NCBI GenBank assembly: GCA_030683105.1
Contig: JAUXMZ010000003.1
Span: forward strand, 22,703 to 86,702
DNA: 64,000 bases
Source of the DNA: Burkholderiales bacterium
GTDB lineage: Bacteria; Pseudomonadota; Gammaproteobacteria; Burkholderiales; SG8-41
Direction of reading: 5' to 3'
Under the pieces are notes generated by a model, which worked only from the letters and a program-made list of their open reading frames with translations, was not told where the DNA came from and ran no database searches. How positions within the stretch are numbered: the stretch's first letter is position 1; the number at the start of each line of letters is the position of its first letter. Of the stretch, positions 17,992-27,097 are shown piece by piece. Made by a program: the position numbers and the translations under genes.

Positions 17992-18270
17992 ATGATCAAG
18001 TTGTTCCAGCACAAGGGCTTGGAGGCCTTATTCCGGACCGGAAACAAAGCCCGGATTCAGGCGCATCATGCGGGATGACTGAGGACGATGCTGTTTGCCC
18101 TGGATTCAGCCGTTAAACCGACAGATATGAATGCCCCAGGCTGGCGGTTGCATGCCCTGACTGGGAAGCTCAAAGGATACTGGTCAGTTTCTGTAAGCGG
18201 TAACTGGCGATTGATATTCCGCTTCCAGGGGCCCGACGCGGAATTGGTTGATTACCTCGATTATCACTAA
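17992..18270 (+). pseudogene. higB: higB toxin interrupted by an in-frame TGA
   Basis: Read from ATG 17992, the frame encodes a RelE-superfamily HigB/GraT toxin of the usual ~92 residues, but codon 29 (18076-18078) is TGA. On both sides the peptide matches the family: MIKLFQHKGLEALFRTG before, and LRTMLFALDS, GWRLHALTGKLKGYWSV and NWRLIFRF after. A single CGA-to-TGA transition would explain it, since arginine is common at this position. The frame is otherwise intact, so loss is recent or the stop is suppressed. A 60-residue product from ATG 18088 is possible but would lack the first strand and helix. Confidence 0.8.
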
Positions 18271-18287
18271 ACAAAGAGAGAACATCT

Positions 18288-18566
18288 ATGTCGCGAATGT
18301 TTAATCCTCCGCATCCCGGAGAAGTCGTAAAGGAATATCTGCCTGAAAACGTCAGCGTAACCGAGGCCGCGAAAAAGCTGGGCGTTTCGCGCCAGGCGTT
18401 TTCAGCCATTATCAACGGCAGAGCGGGCATCACCGCTGATATGGCGCTGCGGCTGTCGAAGGCGCTTGAAACCTCACCGGATATGTGGCTTGGGATGCAG
18501 ATGCAATACGATCTCTGGCAGGCCAAACAGCAGGCGCCCAAAGGCGTCCAAAAACTGGCGGCTTAG
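18288..18566 (+). CDS. higA: HigA-type XRE-family antitoxin
   Basis: A 92-residue protein with the typical HigA/VapI start NPPHPGEVVKEYL. It has a helix-turn-helix (VTEAAKKLGVSRQAFSAIIN) over residues ~24-44 and the conserved MALRLSKAL and MWLGMQMQYDLWQA stretches. It represses its own operon and sequesters HigB. The gene lies 17 bases after higB, with AAAGAGAG as ribosome site. It is intact although its toxin is broken, the pattern expected when the toxin is lost first. Confidence 0.9.
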   Translation: MSRMFNPPHPGEVVKEYLPENVSVTEAAKKLGVSRQAFSAIINGRAGITADMALRLSKALETSPDMWLGMQMQYDLWQAKQQAPKGVQKLAA

Positions 18567-18688
18567 CCGCTATCGGGCACATTCTTTTCAGCGAATCGGC
18601 GCAGCGACTTGGGAAGGGTGGGCAGCAGTAAATTACGAGTCAAAGCGAGTTCTTCGATTCACTCTTCACTCATTAAAGGAACTTCATT

Positions 18689-20191
18689 TTGGCATCAGTA
18701 GTCGCGCCACCGATTGCGGCATTCGCCTTCGACAACACCTACGCCCGTGAGCTGGAGGGGCTGTTCGTGCCGTGGCAGGCGACAAAGGCGCCGCAGCCCG
18801 CGCTGGTCAAGCTCAACCACGATCTGGCCGAAGAACTGGGGCTGGCTGCCCAATCGCTGGATGCCACCGCAGCCGCGCTGCTGTTCTCCGGCAATCAGTT
18901 GCCGCCGGGCGCCGCGACCATAGCCCAGGCCTACGCCGGCCACCAATTCGGCGGCTTCTCGCCGCAATTGGGAGACGGGCGCGCCTTATTGCTCGGCGAG
19001 GTCATCGACAAGCACGGCCGGCGCCGCGACATCGCTTTCAAGGGTTCCGGCCGCACGCCGTTCTCACGCGGGGGGGATGGCAAGGCGGCGCTGGGCCCGG
19101 TGCTGCGCGAGTATCTGATCGGCGAGGCGATGCACGCGCTGGGCATTCCGACCACGCGCGCGCTGGCAGCGGTGACCACGGGTGAAGTCGTCCGGCGCGA
19201 GCGCAACCTGCCCGGCGCCGTGCTGACCCGCGTGGCGGCCAGCCACATCCGCATCGGCACGTTCCAGTTCGTCACGGCGCGCGGTGACGAGGCGCTGCTG
19301 CGCCGGCTGGCCGACTACGTGATCAAACGCCATTACCCGGAGCTCGATGGACAGGACTATCTCGGTCTGCTGCGGGCGGTGAGCGAGCGGCAGGCCGCGC
19401 TGATCGCGCGCTGGATGCTGGCGGGTTTCATCCACGGCGTGATGAACACCGACAACATGACGCTCTCCGGCGAAACCATCGACTACGGCCCCTGCGCGTT
19501 CATGGATCGTTACGACCCGGCGACGGTCTTCAGCTCGATCGATCAACGCGGCCGTTACGCCTATGTGAATCAGCCGCTGATCGCCGGCTGGAACCTGACG
19601 CGGCTGGCGGAGGCCTTGCTGCCGCTGCTGGGTGAGGATCAGGAGCGCGCGGTCGCGCAGTCGCTGGAAGTGCTGGGCACGTTCCAGGACAGGTATCAGC
19701 ACTATTGGCTGCAAGGCATGCGGCAAAAGCTGGGACTGGCGCGTGTAGCGGCCGATGACCTGGCGCTGGCCACTGATTTTCTGGCGACGATGCAAGGGCA
19801 GGGCGTCGACTACACGCAGGCGTTTCGGCGTCTGGCGGACGCGGCAGCGGACACCGGCCCCGCGGCCGATGCGGGTCTGCGCCAGCTGTATGCCGATGAC
19901 GCGGCACTCAAGGCATGGCTGCCACGCTGGCGCTCGCGCCTGCACAGCGAACCGGGGGACGCTGCGCAGCGCGCGCTGGCCATGCGCGCCGTCAATCCTG
20001 TTTACATCCCGCGCAATCACAAAGTCGAAGAGGCGCTGGACGCCGCGGTCGAGCGCGGGGACTACGCGCCGTTTGAAAAGCTGCTAGCCGTGCTGCAGCG
20101 GCCGTTCGACGAGCAGCCGAGTCTGGCGGCTTATGCAGAACCGGCGCCGGCGCACGAGTCCGCCGGCTACCAGACGTTTTGCGGGACTTGA
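18689..20191 (+). CDS. selO: Protein adenylyltransferase SelO (YdiU)
   Basis: A 500-residue pseudokinase-fold enzyme that transfers AMP from ATP to hydroxyl side chains of target proteins, linked to redox stress. Visible landmarks are YAGHQFGGFSPQLGDGRA near residue 80, KGSGRTPFSRGGDGKAALG near 120, GVMNTDNMTLSGETIDYGPC near 250 and the C-terminal CGT. In eukaryotic SelO the equivalent C-terminal position is selenocysteine. The start is TTG 18689, preceded by AAAGGA at eight bases; no in-frame ATG precedes the conserved region. It is a single gene. Confidence 0.9.
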   Translation: MASVVAPPIAAFAFDNTYARELEGLFVPWQATKAPQPALVKLNHDLAEELGLAAQSLDATAAALLFSGNQLPPGAATIAQAYAGHQFGGFSPQLGDGRALLLGEVIDKHGRRRDIAFKGSGRTPFSRGGDGKAALGPVLREYLIGEAMHALGIPTTRALAAVTTGEVVRRERNLPGAVLTRVAASHIRIGTFQFVTARGDEALLRRLADYVIKRHYPELDGQDYLGLLRAVSERQAALIARWMLAGFIHGVMNTDNMTLSGETIDYGPCAFMDRYDPATVFSSIDQRGRYAYVNQPLIAGWNLTRLAEALLPLLGEDQERAVAQSLEVLGTFQDRYQHYWLQGMRQKLGLARVAADDLALATDFLATMQGQGVDYTQAFRRLADAAADTGPAADAGLRQLYADDAALKAWLPRWRSRLHSEPGDAAQRALAMRAVNPVYIPRNHKVEEALDAAVERGDYAPFEKLLAVLQRPFDEQPSLAAYAEPAPAHESAGYQTFCGT

Positions 20192-20894
20192 CGGAAAAAG
20201 TCGCGAAGGCGGGCAACAAAGATTGAACCGCCAAGAAAAATAAAAGCTGAGCCACAGAGATCACAGAGGAAGATCAAGAACAAATCACCAGTTACCAGTC
20301 ACGGGCTTTTGGCTATCTTCAAGGCGACCGGTATTTCAGCAACCGCTACTAATCACCAGTCACGAGCCACGAATCACGAAGCATTCTTTTTAATACCCGC
20401 TCGACGGGTACGAATCACGAACCACGGGCCCTTAGCTACCAATCACCAATCATGCCGCAAAGCAAATACCCGGAGGGTGCGAATCACCAATTACTGCCCT
20501 TAGTCACCAATCACCTATGCCGAATAGAATAAAGGCATAATCACGGATTACAACTATAAATCCTTCTCGCGCGAACTGGACTGGCGTTGTTCCTCCGGCA
20601 GGGTCGAGAAGCTTGTGGGGATCCTTTTTATTGCCCGCCAACGGGCACCGTTCTCACCTGCCCCTTCAAGGGACAACACGCCGCGTAGCGGCTTGTTGCG
20701 GTGAAGGCTAATATTTGCATGGCTAATGTTATGCCGGAGCCAAAGGCTGGGATGGGGATGGGATAGATGCTGCGGGCGGTTGAAGAAAGCGAGCGGGAGG
20801 ATTAGAAAAAGGTGTGCGTTCCGTTTATCCATACGGATTTCGGGACTTTCGGTCTAGGGAAATTGACCTCGATTATTGTCTTTATTCAACATAG
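20192..20894. repeat. 703-bp gap built of several dispersed repeats
   Basis: No gene is supported. Identifiable parts are: CACAGAGATCACAGAGG (20254-20272); heptamer runs ACCAGTTACCAGTCACG and CACGAATCACGAAGC (20280-20380); the AAGCATTC/GACGGGTACG block (20380-20412); and ATGCCGCAAAGCAAATACCC (20453-20490), one of five copies in the window. Last is a segment with TTGTTGCGGTGAAGGCTAA and TATGCCGGAGCCAAA (20690-20745), also found at 28255-28295 and 52205-52280. An antisense open frame here consists only of these repeats. Confidence 0.75.
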
Positions 20895-22913
20895 ATGCAT
20901 GCGAACAACGCAAGGGTGAGCGCGTCCCCTACGTCGCCTATGAATGCTTACTACGCCGCAGACGTAGCGAAATTCATTACCACGACGCCGGATGCAATTC
21001 TTGGGAACATCACGGCAAATAGCGCTTTTGCGGTCGACGTTGCGCAACGTGATGCTTGGATGGTGCAGATTGGGGTGTTGAAGTCTGCTCTTGAGGGCGT
21101 GGAAGGTAAGATCTTCCTTGAGTTTAATGTGCCTCGCATTGGCAGTCGCATTGATGCGGTGTTGATTTCCGGCCCAACAATATTCGTGATCGAGTTCAAA
21201 GTCGGCGAAAAAGACTTCAAGCGCGACGACCTGAATCAAGTTTGGGACTACGCCTTAGATCTAAAAAACTTTCACAAAGCGAGCCACCGCGCACAGATTA
21301 TTCCCATCTTGGTTGCAACACATGCGCCTTGGTCCGATGCCGATTTGCCTGCGCCACATGCCGATAATGTGTCGCCACCAGTTCGGTGCAATTCGAAAGG
21401 ATTACGGAAACTCATTCACGCAGGGCTTGACCATGCAGCGGGTGATAATCTCGATGCCCAAAAGTGGAGTGATTCGCCTTACCAGCCGACTCCCACAATT
21501 ATTGAGGCCGCGCAAACACTTTATGCGCAACATTCCGTCGATGCGATTGCCCGCCACGATGCCGGAGCTCGCAATCTCAAGATCACTTCACAACGCATCG
21601 AAAAGCTTGTGGAGGAAGCGCGTCAGAATCAACGCAAGATGATTATCTTTGTTACTGGAGTACCTGGCGCCGGCAAAACTCTGGTCGGACTGAATGTCGC
21701 AACAAAAAAGCGCGATCAAACACAACCCACGCATGCCGTATTTTTGTCGGGGAACGCCCCTTTGGTTAATGTGCTGAGAGAGGCGCTCACGAGGGATGAA
21801 GTTGCCCGACTACGGAAGCGGCTAGATAAAACGCGCAAAGGAGAAGTTGCTCAGAAGGTAAAGGCGTTTATCCAGAATGTGCATCACTTCCGCGATGCCG
21901 GATTGCGCGACAATACTGCCCCCAGCGACCATGTGGTCATTTTCGATGAAGCCCAACGGGCGTGGAACCGCGAAATGACTTCTAGCTTCATGCTTAGAAA
22001 AAAGAAATACATAGGCTTTAATCAGTCCGAGCCCGAATTTCTCATCTCCTATCTCGACCGTCATGATGACTGGGCCGTTGTGATTTGTCTTGTCGGAGGA
22101 GGTCAGGAAATTAACCGAGGTGAGGCTGGGATTTCTGCTTGGCTTGATGCCATTAAAACAACATTCACCTCTTGGCATGTTTACGTTTCACCGGATCTTA
22201 CCGATAGCGAATACGCCGCCGGTCATGCGCTTGACACGCTCAAGGGGCGGGCCAATGTAGTGCAGGATGATAGCCTCCATCTTGCTGTCTCCATACGATC
22301 TTTCCGCGCTGAAAACGTGTCCTCTTTTGTGAAATCGATTTTGGACTGCGAGAGCGTAAAGGCTCGTGATATTTTGGGATCGATATCTTCACGCTACCCC
22401 ATTGCGCTGACACGCGATTTGGATATAGCAAAACAGTGGATACGCAAACATGCTCGTGGCTCCGAGCGCTTCGGTTTGGTAGCGTCATCCGGTGCGCAGC
22501 GCCTGAAGCCTCACGCCATTGACGTCCGCGTCGAGATCAATCCCATTCATTGGTTTCTCAACGATTCGGAAGACACCAGATCGAGCTTTTACATGGAAGA
22601 TGCAGCTACCGAGTTTCAAATACAAGGGCTCGAACTTGACTGGGTCTGCATGACGTGGGATGCCGACCTTCGCTTTGCGGATTCAGATTGGACTTACCAT
22701 TCATTTGTAGGAACCAAATGGACATCGATTCATAAATCAGAGCGTCGACAATACTTGCGTAATGCCTACCGTGTTTTGCTCACACGCGCACGCCAAGGTA
22801 TGGTCATCTTCGTGCCAACTGGTGATAGCTCAGATGCAACGCGCACACCCGCCCACTACGATTCCACATTTGAATACCTCGCAGGTATTGGCATCCCTGT
22901 CCTTGCGAGTTAG
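20895..22913 (+). CDS. DUF2075 ATPase with an N-terminal nuclease-like domain
   Basis: A 672-residue protein. The N-terminal region has a PD-(D/E)xK-like pattern: GSRID87, then VIE100FK102 on the following strand. A P-loop GVPGAGKT lies at 255-262 and a Walker B/helicase motif II IFDEAQRAW near 350. A C-terminal SF1-like motif RNAYRVLLTRARQGMVIFVP resembles motif VI of UvrD-like helicases. This matches the DUF2075 family of putative DNA/RNA helicases found in defence islands. The codons are visibly more AT-rich than the flanking metabolic genes, suggesting transfer. ATG 20895 has a weak site; ATG 20940 (MNAYYAADVA) is an equally good start. Confidence 0.78.
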   Translation: MHANNARVSASPTSPMNAYYAADVAKFITTTPDAILGNITANSAFAVDVAQRDAWMVQIGVLKSALEGVEGKIFLEFNVPRIGSRIDAVLISGPTIFVIEFKVGEKDFKRDDLNQVWDYALDLKNFHKASHRAQIIPILVATHAPWSDADLPAPHADNVSPPVRCNSKGLRKLIHAGLDHAAGDNLDAQKWSDSPYQPTPTIIEAAQTLYAQHSVDAIARHDAGARNLKITSQRIEKLVEEARQNQRKMIIFVTGVPGAGKTLVGLNVATKKRDQTQPTHAVFLSGNAPLVNVLREALTRDEVARLRKRLDKTRKGEVAQKVKAFIQNVHHFRDAGLRDNTAPSDHVVIFDEAQRAWNREMTSSFMLRKKKYIGFNQSEPEFLISYLDRHDDWAVVICLVGGGQEINRGEAGISAWLDAIKTTFTSWHVYVSPDLTDSEYAAGHALDTLKGRANVVQDDSLHLAVSIRSFRAENVSSFVKSILDCESVKARDILGSISSRYPIALTRDLDIAKQWIRKHARGSERFGLVASSGAQRLKPHAIDVRVEINPIHWFLNDSEDTRSSFYMEDAATEFQIQGLELDWVCMTWDADLRFADSDWTYHSFVGTKWTSIHKSERRQYLRNAYRVLLTRARQGMVIFVPTGDSSDATRTPAHYDSTFEYLAGIGIPVLAS

Positions 22914-22932
22914 AGACCCAATAAGCCTCAGG

Positions 22933-23060
22933 GGCAGACCACTAACGACTCATTCTCAAGATTGAATACCAAATTTGGAAAATATCGAAAACAAGTGTCC
23001 TTTCTGCCTAATCGCACGGGATCAGATCATCCTCGAACGCCCGCTCGCGCTCGCGCTCGT
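22933..23060 (+). pseudogene. 5' fragment of a HIT-family gene (copy 1)
   Basis: From TTG 22975 the peptide LENIENKCPFCLIARDQIIL, then ERPLALAL, matches residues ~4-32 of the complete HIT proteins at 24825 and 31363. It then leaves the family and enters repeat family D. About 40 bases of leader (CAGACCACTAACGACTCATT) are shared with the complete copies. The catalytic histidine-triad part is absent. Confidence 0.75.
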
Positions 23061-23148
23061 GAACCGAGCGAATGTGCGACAGGCGAGCGAATAGCCGTCC
23101 TAATTCATCCATAGAGCAATAGTTAAAATATCATTAAAAACAACGGAT
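23057..23148. repeat. Dispersed repeat family D (copy 1)
   Basis: The segment CGTGAACCGAGCGAATGTGC then GAATAGCCG, ATTCATCCATAGAGCAATAG and TTAAAAACAACGGA is closely matched at 39681-39770. It is partly matched at 27000-27052, 42688-42752 and 45700-45774. It follows directly on a HIT 5' fragment. No open frame is conserved among the copies. Confidence 0.65.
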
Positions 23149-23248
23149 TGGTGATGATCTCTTGGGCGACCGCCAAGCTGCCGTCGTAAGCGGTCAGCAG
23201 TAAGCGGTACCCCGTTCCCATATGTGCTTTGGAGTTTGAAATAACAAT

Positions 23249-24175
23249 ATGAACCAGTACTACGCTGCTGCCTTGCCGGCCGTTCTGATGTTGGTCTGCC
23301 TTTTTTTTCCAGTGCTGCTCCTCGATTGGATTCGAAAGCGGCAGCGGTCAAAGCGTCGCTCCCCACTCACCAGCAAATTATTAAGAGGACCGGGTGAGAT
23401 GCTTCGTGGTGAACTTGAAAACCTCCAATTAGATTTCAGCACTTATCTCGCCTTGCTGATTGCATGGCCGCTACTGGTATTGTCAGTTTATTTATCTCAG
23501 TCGCACTTCGGTGGAGTCCCTGATACCCCGGGTCGATGGATCTTCATTGCGCTTATCATTGTTATTTCCGTGCTATTCCTTTCCATCAAACTGCATCGCT
23601 TCTCGCGCCGATCGTTAGAACTGCGGACCGGGCTGGAGGCTGAGATCGCAATGGGTCAGGAACTCGACCATCTCATGCGTGAGGGGGCAGTAGTGTTCCA
23701 TGACTTTCCAGCAGAGGGTTTTAACATCGACCATGTCGTTTTGACCCGTGGGGGCATCTATGCAGTGGAGACAAAAGGGCGAATGAAGGTGGACAGGGGT
23801 GGCGGGAAGAAGGACGCAACGGTCGAATTTAATGGCAAGGTGCTGTCTTTCCCAGCATGGCGTGAGAGTGAAACGCTGGAACAAGCAAAACGTCAAGCCA
23901 AATGGCTGGGAAAATGGATATCAAGCGCGGTTGGAGAGTCAATCGACGTAAAGCCGGTAGTGGCTTTACCGGGTTGGTGGGTGGAGCGTACCGGGCGTTC
24001 AGATGTCACGGTAATCAGCGGCGCGGAAGCTAAATCGTTGCTGAAAGGATGGCAGAGCGACGCATTCTCTGAGCCAATGATGAAGCGTATCGCGCATCAG
24101 CTGGAACAGCACTGCCGCGATGTAGAGCCCACACAATACGGGAAGCAGAATAAATTAGGGCGGTCTGCCCGGTAA
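23249..24175 (+). CDS. NERD-domain membrane protein
   Basis: A 308-residue protein with a hydrophobic N-terminal segment (residues ~7-27), two further membrane segments (~63-84 and ~97-115) and a cytoplasmic NERD domain. The nuclease-related core is D161-HVVLTRGGIYAV-E174-T-K176, the D...ExK signature of restriction-endonuclease-like folds. NERD proteins are DNA-processing or defence-associated; no substrate is established. Together with the DUF2075 protein upstream and the Mrr-type protein at 27098, three proteins with this nuclease fold lie within 7 kb. The local sequence is less GC-rich than the flanking chromosome. Confidence 0.8.
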   Translation: MNQYYAAALPAVLMLVCLFFPVLLLDWIRKRQRSKRRSPLTSKLLRGPGEMLRGELENLQLDFSTYLALLIAWPLLVLSVYLSQSHFGGVPDTPGRWIFIALIIVISVLFLSIKLHRFSRRSLELRTGLEAEIAMGQELDHLMREGAVVFHDFPAEGFNIDHVVLTRGGIYAVETKGRMKVDRGGGKKDATVEFNGKVLSFPAWRESETLEQAKRQAKWLGKWISSAVGESIDVKPVVALPGWWVERTGRSDVTVISGAEAKSLLKGWQSDAFSEPMMKRIAHQLEQHCRDVEPTQYGKQNKLGRSAR

Positions 24176-24334
24176 GGCGTGGCAGTGATACGGGAATGGC
24201 GAAATTAATGGGATCGGTCTCGATTAATTTTTCGCTACTCGTCTCGCCGATTCGGTGTCTTGATCTGATGTTTATCAAACAATCGATTTTGACCTCATTG
24301 ATTGCTTGAACTCTAACTAGATGGAGCGCTATGC

Positions 24335-24739
24335 ATGGACGATAGAGAACCAATCAACTACCTGGCATTACTTTTCATCATTATTCTTGGGGTTACGGGT
24401 GGCAACTTGATTTCGAATTGGATAACGGCCCAAGTGGCAGCGCGCGCGATGCAGCAAGCCGCTGGGGAGGCTTCAAGGCTTATGAGGGAGCAAGCAGGCA
24501 AAGCGGGCGCGGCACAGCAAGAAATGGCTCGTAGATTTGAAGGCGAACGAAGCGAACAGCATCAAAGGGAAAGACAATCCCGCGCTATCAGTCCAATAGG
24601 GCGGAGTTTGGCGCAGCAATGTGAGGATTGGAGCCGCGCCTTCGAGCAGTTCAAGTCACAAGCTCCCCAGATGGAGAAAGATAAGCACTGTCGGCGATAC
24701 GAGTCTTATCTTGAGACGGGCGTTCAGCCCAGGAACTGA
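24335..24739 (+). CDS. Small protein with one membrane helix and a coiled coil, unknown function
   Basis: A 134-residue protein: one hydrophobic helix at ~9-32 (YLALLFIIILGVTGGNLI), then a long charged helix rich in Ala, Gln, Glu and Arg (~35-85) that should form a coiled coil, and a short C-terminal region with two cysteines. It sits 159 bp after the NERD gene in the same orientation. I recognise no family. The architecture suggests a membrane-anchored oligomeric partner, possibly of the NERD protein; that is inference from proximity only. Confidence 0.55.
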   Translation: MDDREPINYLALLFIIILGVTGGNLISNWITAQVAARAMQQAAGEASRLMREQAGKAGAAQQEMARRFEGERSEQHQRERQSRAISPIGRSLAQQCEDWSRAFEQFKSQAPQMEKDKHCRRYESYLETGVQPRN

Positions 24740-24824
24740 AACAACTTTGCCTGCTATGAAGATGTATGAGTAAGACGCGGGTACAGGCTACTAACGACTC
24801 ATTTCTTAAGACCGAATAACAAAG

Positions 24825-25220
24825 TTGAAAACTCCCGAAAAGAAGTGCCCCTTCTGCAACATTGACCCCGAGCAGATCATCGTCGAGCATCCGTTGGCGG
24901 TGGCGAAACATGACGGCTACCCCTTGACCAAAGGGCATACGCTCATCATTCCCCGCCGGCACGTCGCTTCGTTCTTCGACTGCACCGCAGAAGAACGCCA
25001 GGCCATGCTGGAATTACTGGACGACGCGAAAGCGATCCTGGACAAGGCGCATGCGCCGGACGGCTACAACATCGGCCTCAACAATGGCGCAGCCGCAGGG
25101 CAGACCGTGATGCACGTTCACATGCATCTGATTCCGCGCTACGCGGGCGACAAGTCCGACCCGCGGGGCGGGGTGCGGTGGATATTTCCGGAGCGGGCCC
25201 AGTACTGGACGAAGAAATGA
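24825..25220 (+). CDS. HIT-family (histidine triad) hydrolase, copy 1
   Basis: A 131-residue HIT protein. The active-site triad is HVHMHLIPR at ~97-105 (H-x-H-x-H), used to hydrolyse or transfer nucleotides from dinucleoside polyphosphates or adenylylated compounds. An N-terminal CPFC pair is typical of the zinc-binding Hit branch. The start is TTG 24825. From residue ~29 (HDGYPLTKGHTLIIPRRHVA) to ~118 it is almost identical to the copy at 31363, but residues 1-28 differ considerably. Its 5' part and leader recur as isolated fragments across the island. Confidence 0.9.
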   Translation: MKTPEKKCPFCNIDPEQIIVEHPLAVAKHDGYPLTKGHTLIIPRRHVASFFDCTAEERQAMLELLDDAKAILDKAHAPDGYNIGLNNGAAAGQTVMHVHMHLIPRYAGDKSDPRGGVRWIFPERAQYWTKK

Positions 25221-25353
25221 TTGTGTCCGCCAACTGCAGTACGACGATACGGTTTCCACGCGGCGTATCTATCTTTTACCCGAACCAGTAGTATTTCGCA
25301 TCAGATCCGCTCGACACCGGGCGGGCGGCAGGGACATTCTTGGAGGTGCACTC

Positions 25354-26925
25354 ATGGGCCACTGGTCTCTTCTACTTCTTCCGCTACTGGTTGCGTATCG
25401 CTCGCCGACGTTCTTCGACTTCGGCATCAGCTTCAACGCGCAATACCTTCTGGTGCCGCTAGCCGCGTTGCTTGCCCAGCGCTTCGGACTGACTGGCGTC
25501 ATTTCAATTGCTGTCGGCGGCATCGTGTTCGTCATCGGTCTCAGCGGGGGAGCCTGGGGTGCGCTGGGCGGAAACCCGGCGCTTTATCTTGTGGCTCTTG
25601 CGGTCGCCGCGATCGTTGCCTCGCCGCACCCGCTCTCCAAGTGGCTGGAGTGGCCCGGTAGCGAGCGCGCAGCCAACTGGCTAACGTTCGCTGCGCCATT
25701 TCTTCTTGTGGCCGGCTTCGCGATCCGCGGTGGGAGCCCGTTGAGCGGCGGACTGCGCCTCGATTTCGGCTTCTCGTTCGCACTGCTCGGCTATTTCCTG
25801 CTCTTTGTCATGGGGGCGCGTGGCGTCCGCGTCGCGCTGCTGATCGCGGGCCTGATCGGTGCAGCGGCGATGACTTGGGGGCTGGCGTTGGGCGATTTGC
25901 TGCCGCGGGCACGGGGCCCGTTCTACATCTGGATTAATGCCTTGCAGCCGGCGGTCGCATTGACGGCGCTCGTCGCGTTTGCAGCAGGCGCCGCGATGAC
26001 TGCGGTACTGGAAGGCCGTCCGCTACAGCGCGTATGGCGGTGGCCGTACCTAACGGTCGCTGCGCTGCTTGTGCTGTGGTTCGGACCAAACGCGGTGTCT
26101 GCCATACCCATCCGTTTACCGGGAGTATGGGCTGTCTACCTGCTGCAGTCGGCGGTCGTGCTGCCGTTCGCAGGGTTCATGGCGGGGATGCTGCGCGGCG
26201 CGCGCGGCGCGTTTTTTGTGAGCGCGAGTGCGCTCGTGTACATGGTGCTGTGGGCCCTTGGAGCTTTGGTGGCGCAGGAGGCGGCCGACATCACGATCCG
26301 GGTCCGCTATTTCCCGCTCGAAGCGCCGTTCGTGGCGATGGCCTTCGCGGTGCTCGGCGCGAAAATCGCCGAGACGCGCCAAGAGCCGGCCAGCTTCGGC
26401 GTGCTCCGCATTCCGGCATTCATCCTGCTGATGATCGCCACCGGGTTTGCGATCGTGGGCGAGGGCGGCACGGCGCGGCTCGTGCTGGGTGGCATCTTCG
26501 TGGCGGGATCGTGCGCGATCTTCATCGCCGCGATCCGCCTGCGCCGCTCGATGGCCGGTACCGTATTCGAGACCACGGCGGAGCGCTGGATGGGCTTCAC
26601 CACGATTCTGTTCCTCGCGCTAGCGATCCTCGCCAACCTGGAAGCGACCGGTGACGTGCTGCGGAACTCCGCCTTCCTTCTTCTACCGCTGCAGGCGCTG
26701 TGGGACGCAGAGGCCGGCGCGCAGCTGCGCAGAATGGTCGGTGAGCAGCCCGACTTCGAGACGCTGGCCGGGTTCGGTATCATGCTGGCCATCTACCTCG
26801 GGGGTCTTTACGCCGCCGGGCGCACGCTGTGGCGCACGATCCCAAAAATCTATCAGGATGGGGGGCGGATCGTCGGGTTTGTAAGGGAATGGCGCGCGCG
26901 TCGCGCTGGGGCCGCGAAGCAGTGA
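25354..26925 (+). CDS. Polytopic membrane protein of unknown function
   Basis: A 523-residue, highly hydrophobic protein with roughly 13-14 predicted membrane segments and a short basic C-terminal tail (EWRARRAGAAKQ). Repeated Ala/Gly/Leu-rich helices and few charged loops are evident. The N-terminal part loosely resembles MASE1-like sensory membrane domains (QYLLVPLAALLAQRFG), but no attached signalling domain is present. GC-rich codon use resembles the core chromosome, unlike the nuclease genes around it. It could be a carrier or an integral sensor. No catalytic motif is visible. Confidence 0.6.
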   Translation: MGHWSLLLLPLLVAYRSPTFFDFGISFNAQYLLVPLAALLAQRFGLTGVISIAVGGIVFVIGLSGGAWGALGGNPALYLVALAVAAIVASPHPLSKWLEWPGSERAANWLTFAAPFLLVAGFAIRGGSPLSGGLRLDFGFSFALLGYFLLFVMGARGVRVALLIAGLIGAAAMTWGLALGDLLPRARGPFYIWINALQPAVALTALVAFAAGAAMTAVLEGRPLQRVWRWPYLTVAALLVLWFGPNAVSAIPIRLPGVWAVYLLQSAVVLPFAGFMAGMLRGARGAFFVSASALVYMVLWALGALVAQEAADITIRVRYFPLEAPFVAMAFAVLGAKIAETRQEPASFGVLRIPAFILLMIATGFAIVGEGGTARLVLGGIFVAGSCAIFIAAIRLRRSMAGTVFETTAERWMGFTTILFLALAILANLEATGDVLRNSAFLLLPLQALWDAEAGAQLRRMVGEQPDFETLAGFGIMLAIYLGGLYAAGRTLWRTIPKIYQDGGRIVGFVREWRARRAGAAKQ

Positions 26926-26999
26926 CCTTGAAAGAAAGGGGTCAGAAAGAAAGGGTCTTGCAATTCAACATGGTCGAGCATGAGAAGGGGCCGAAAAGC

Positions 27000-27052
27000 C
27001 GGCGTAATTCACCCATAAAGCGATATTGAAAAATGTAGTAAAAACAACGGGA
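27000..27052. repeat. Dispersed repeat family D (copy 2)
   Basis: GGCGTAATTCACCCATAAAG followed by TAGTAAAAACAACGG matches the right half of the family D unit seen at 23057 and 39681. It ends about 45 bases upstream of the Mrr-type gene. Confidence 0.5.
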
Positions 27053-27097
27053 TATGTAACCAGACAGAGATAGAGCCGATCAAAATAAGGATAAGAA

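Noticed and set aside
18170..18541. Antisense ORF of 123 codons over higBA-1
   Set aside because: Overlaps the intact higA almost completely and has no ribosome site.
20554..20832. 92-codon antisense ORF in the SelO-DUF2075 gap
   Set aside because: Composed of dispersed repeats also found at 28255 and 52205, with no conserved reading frame.
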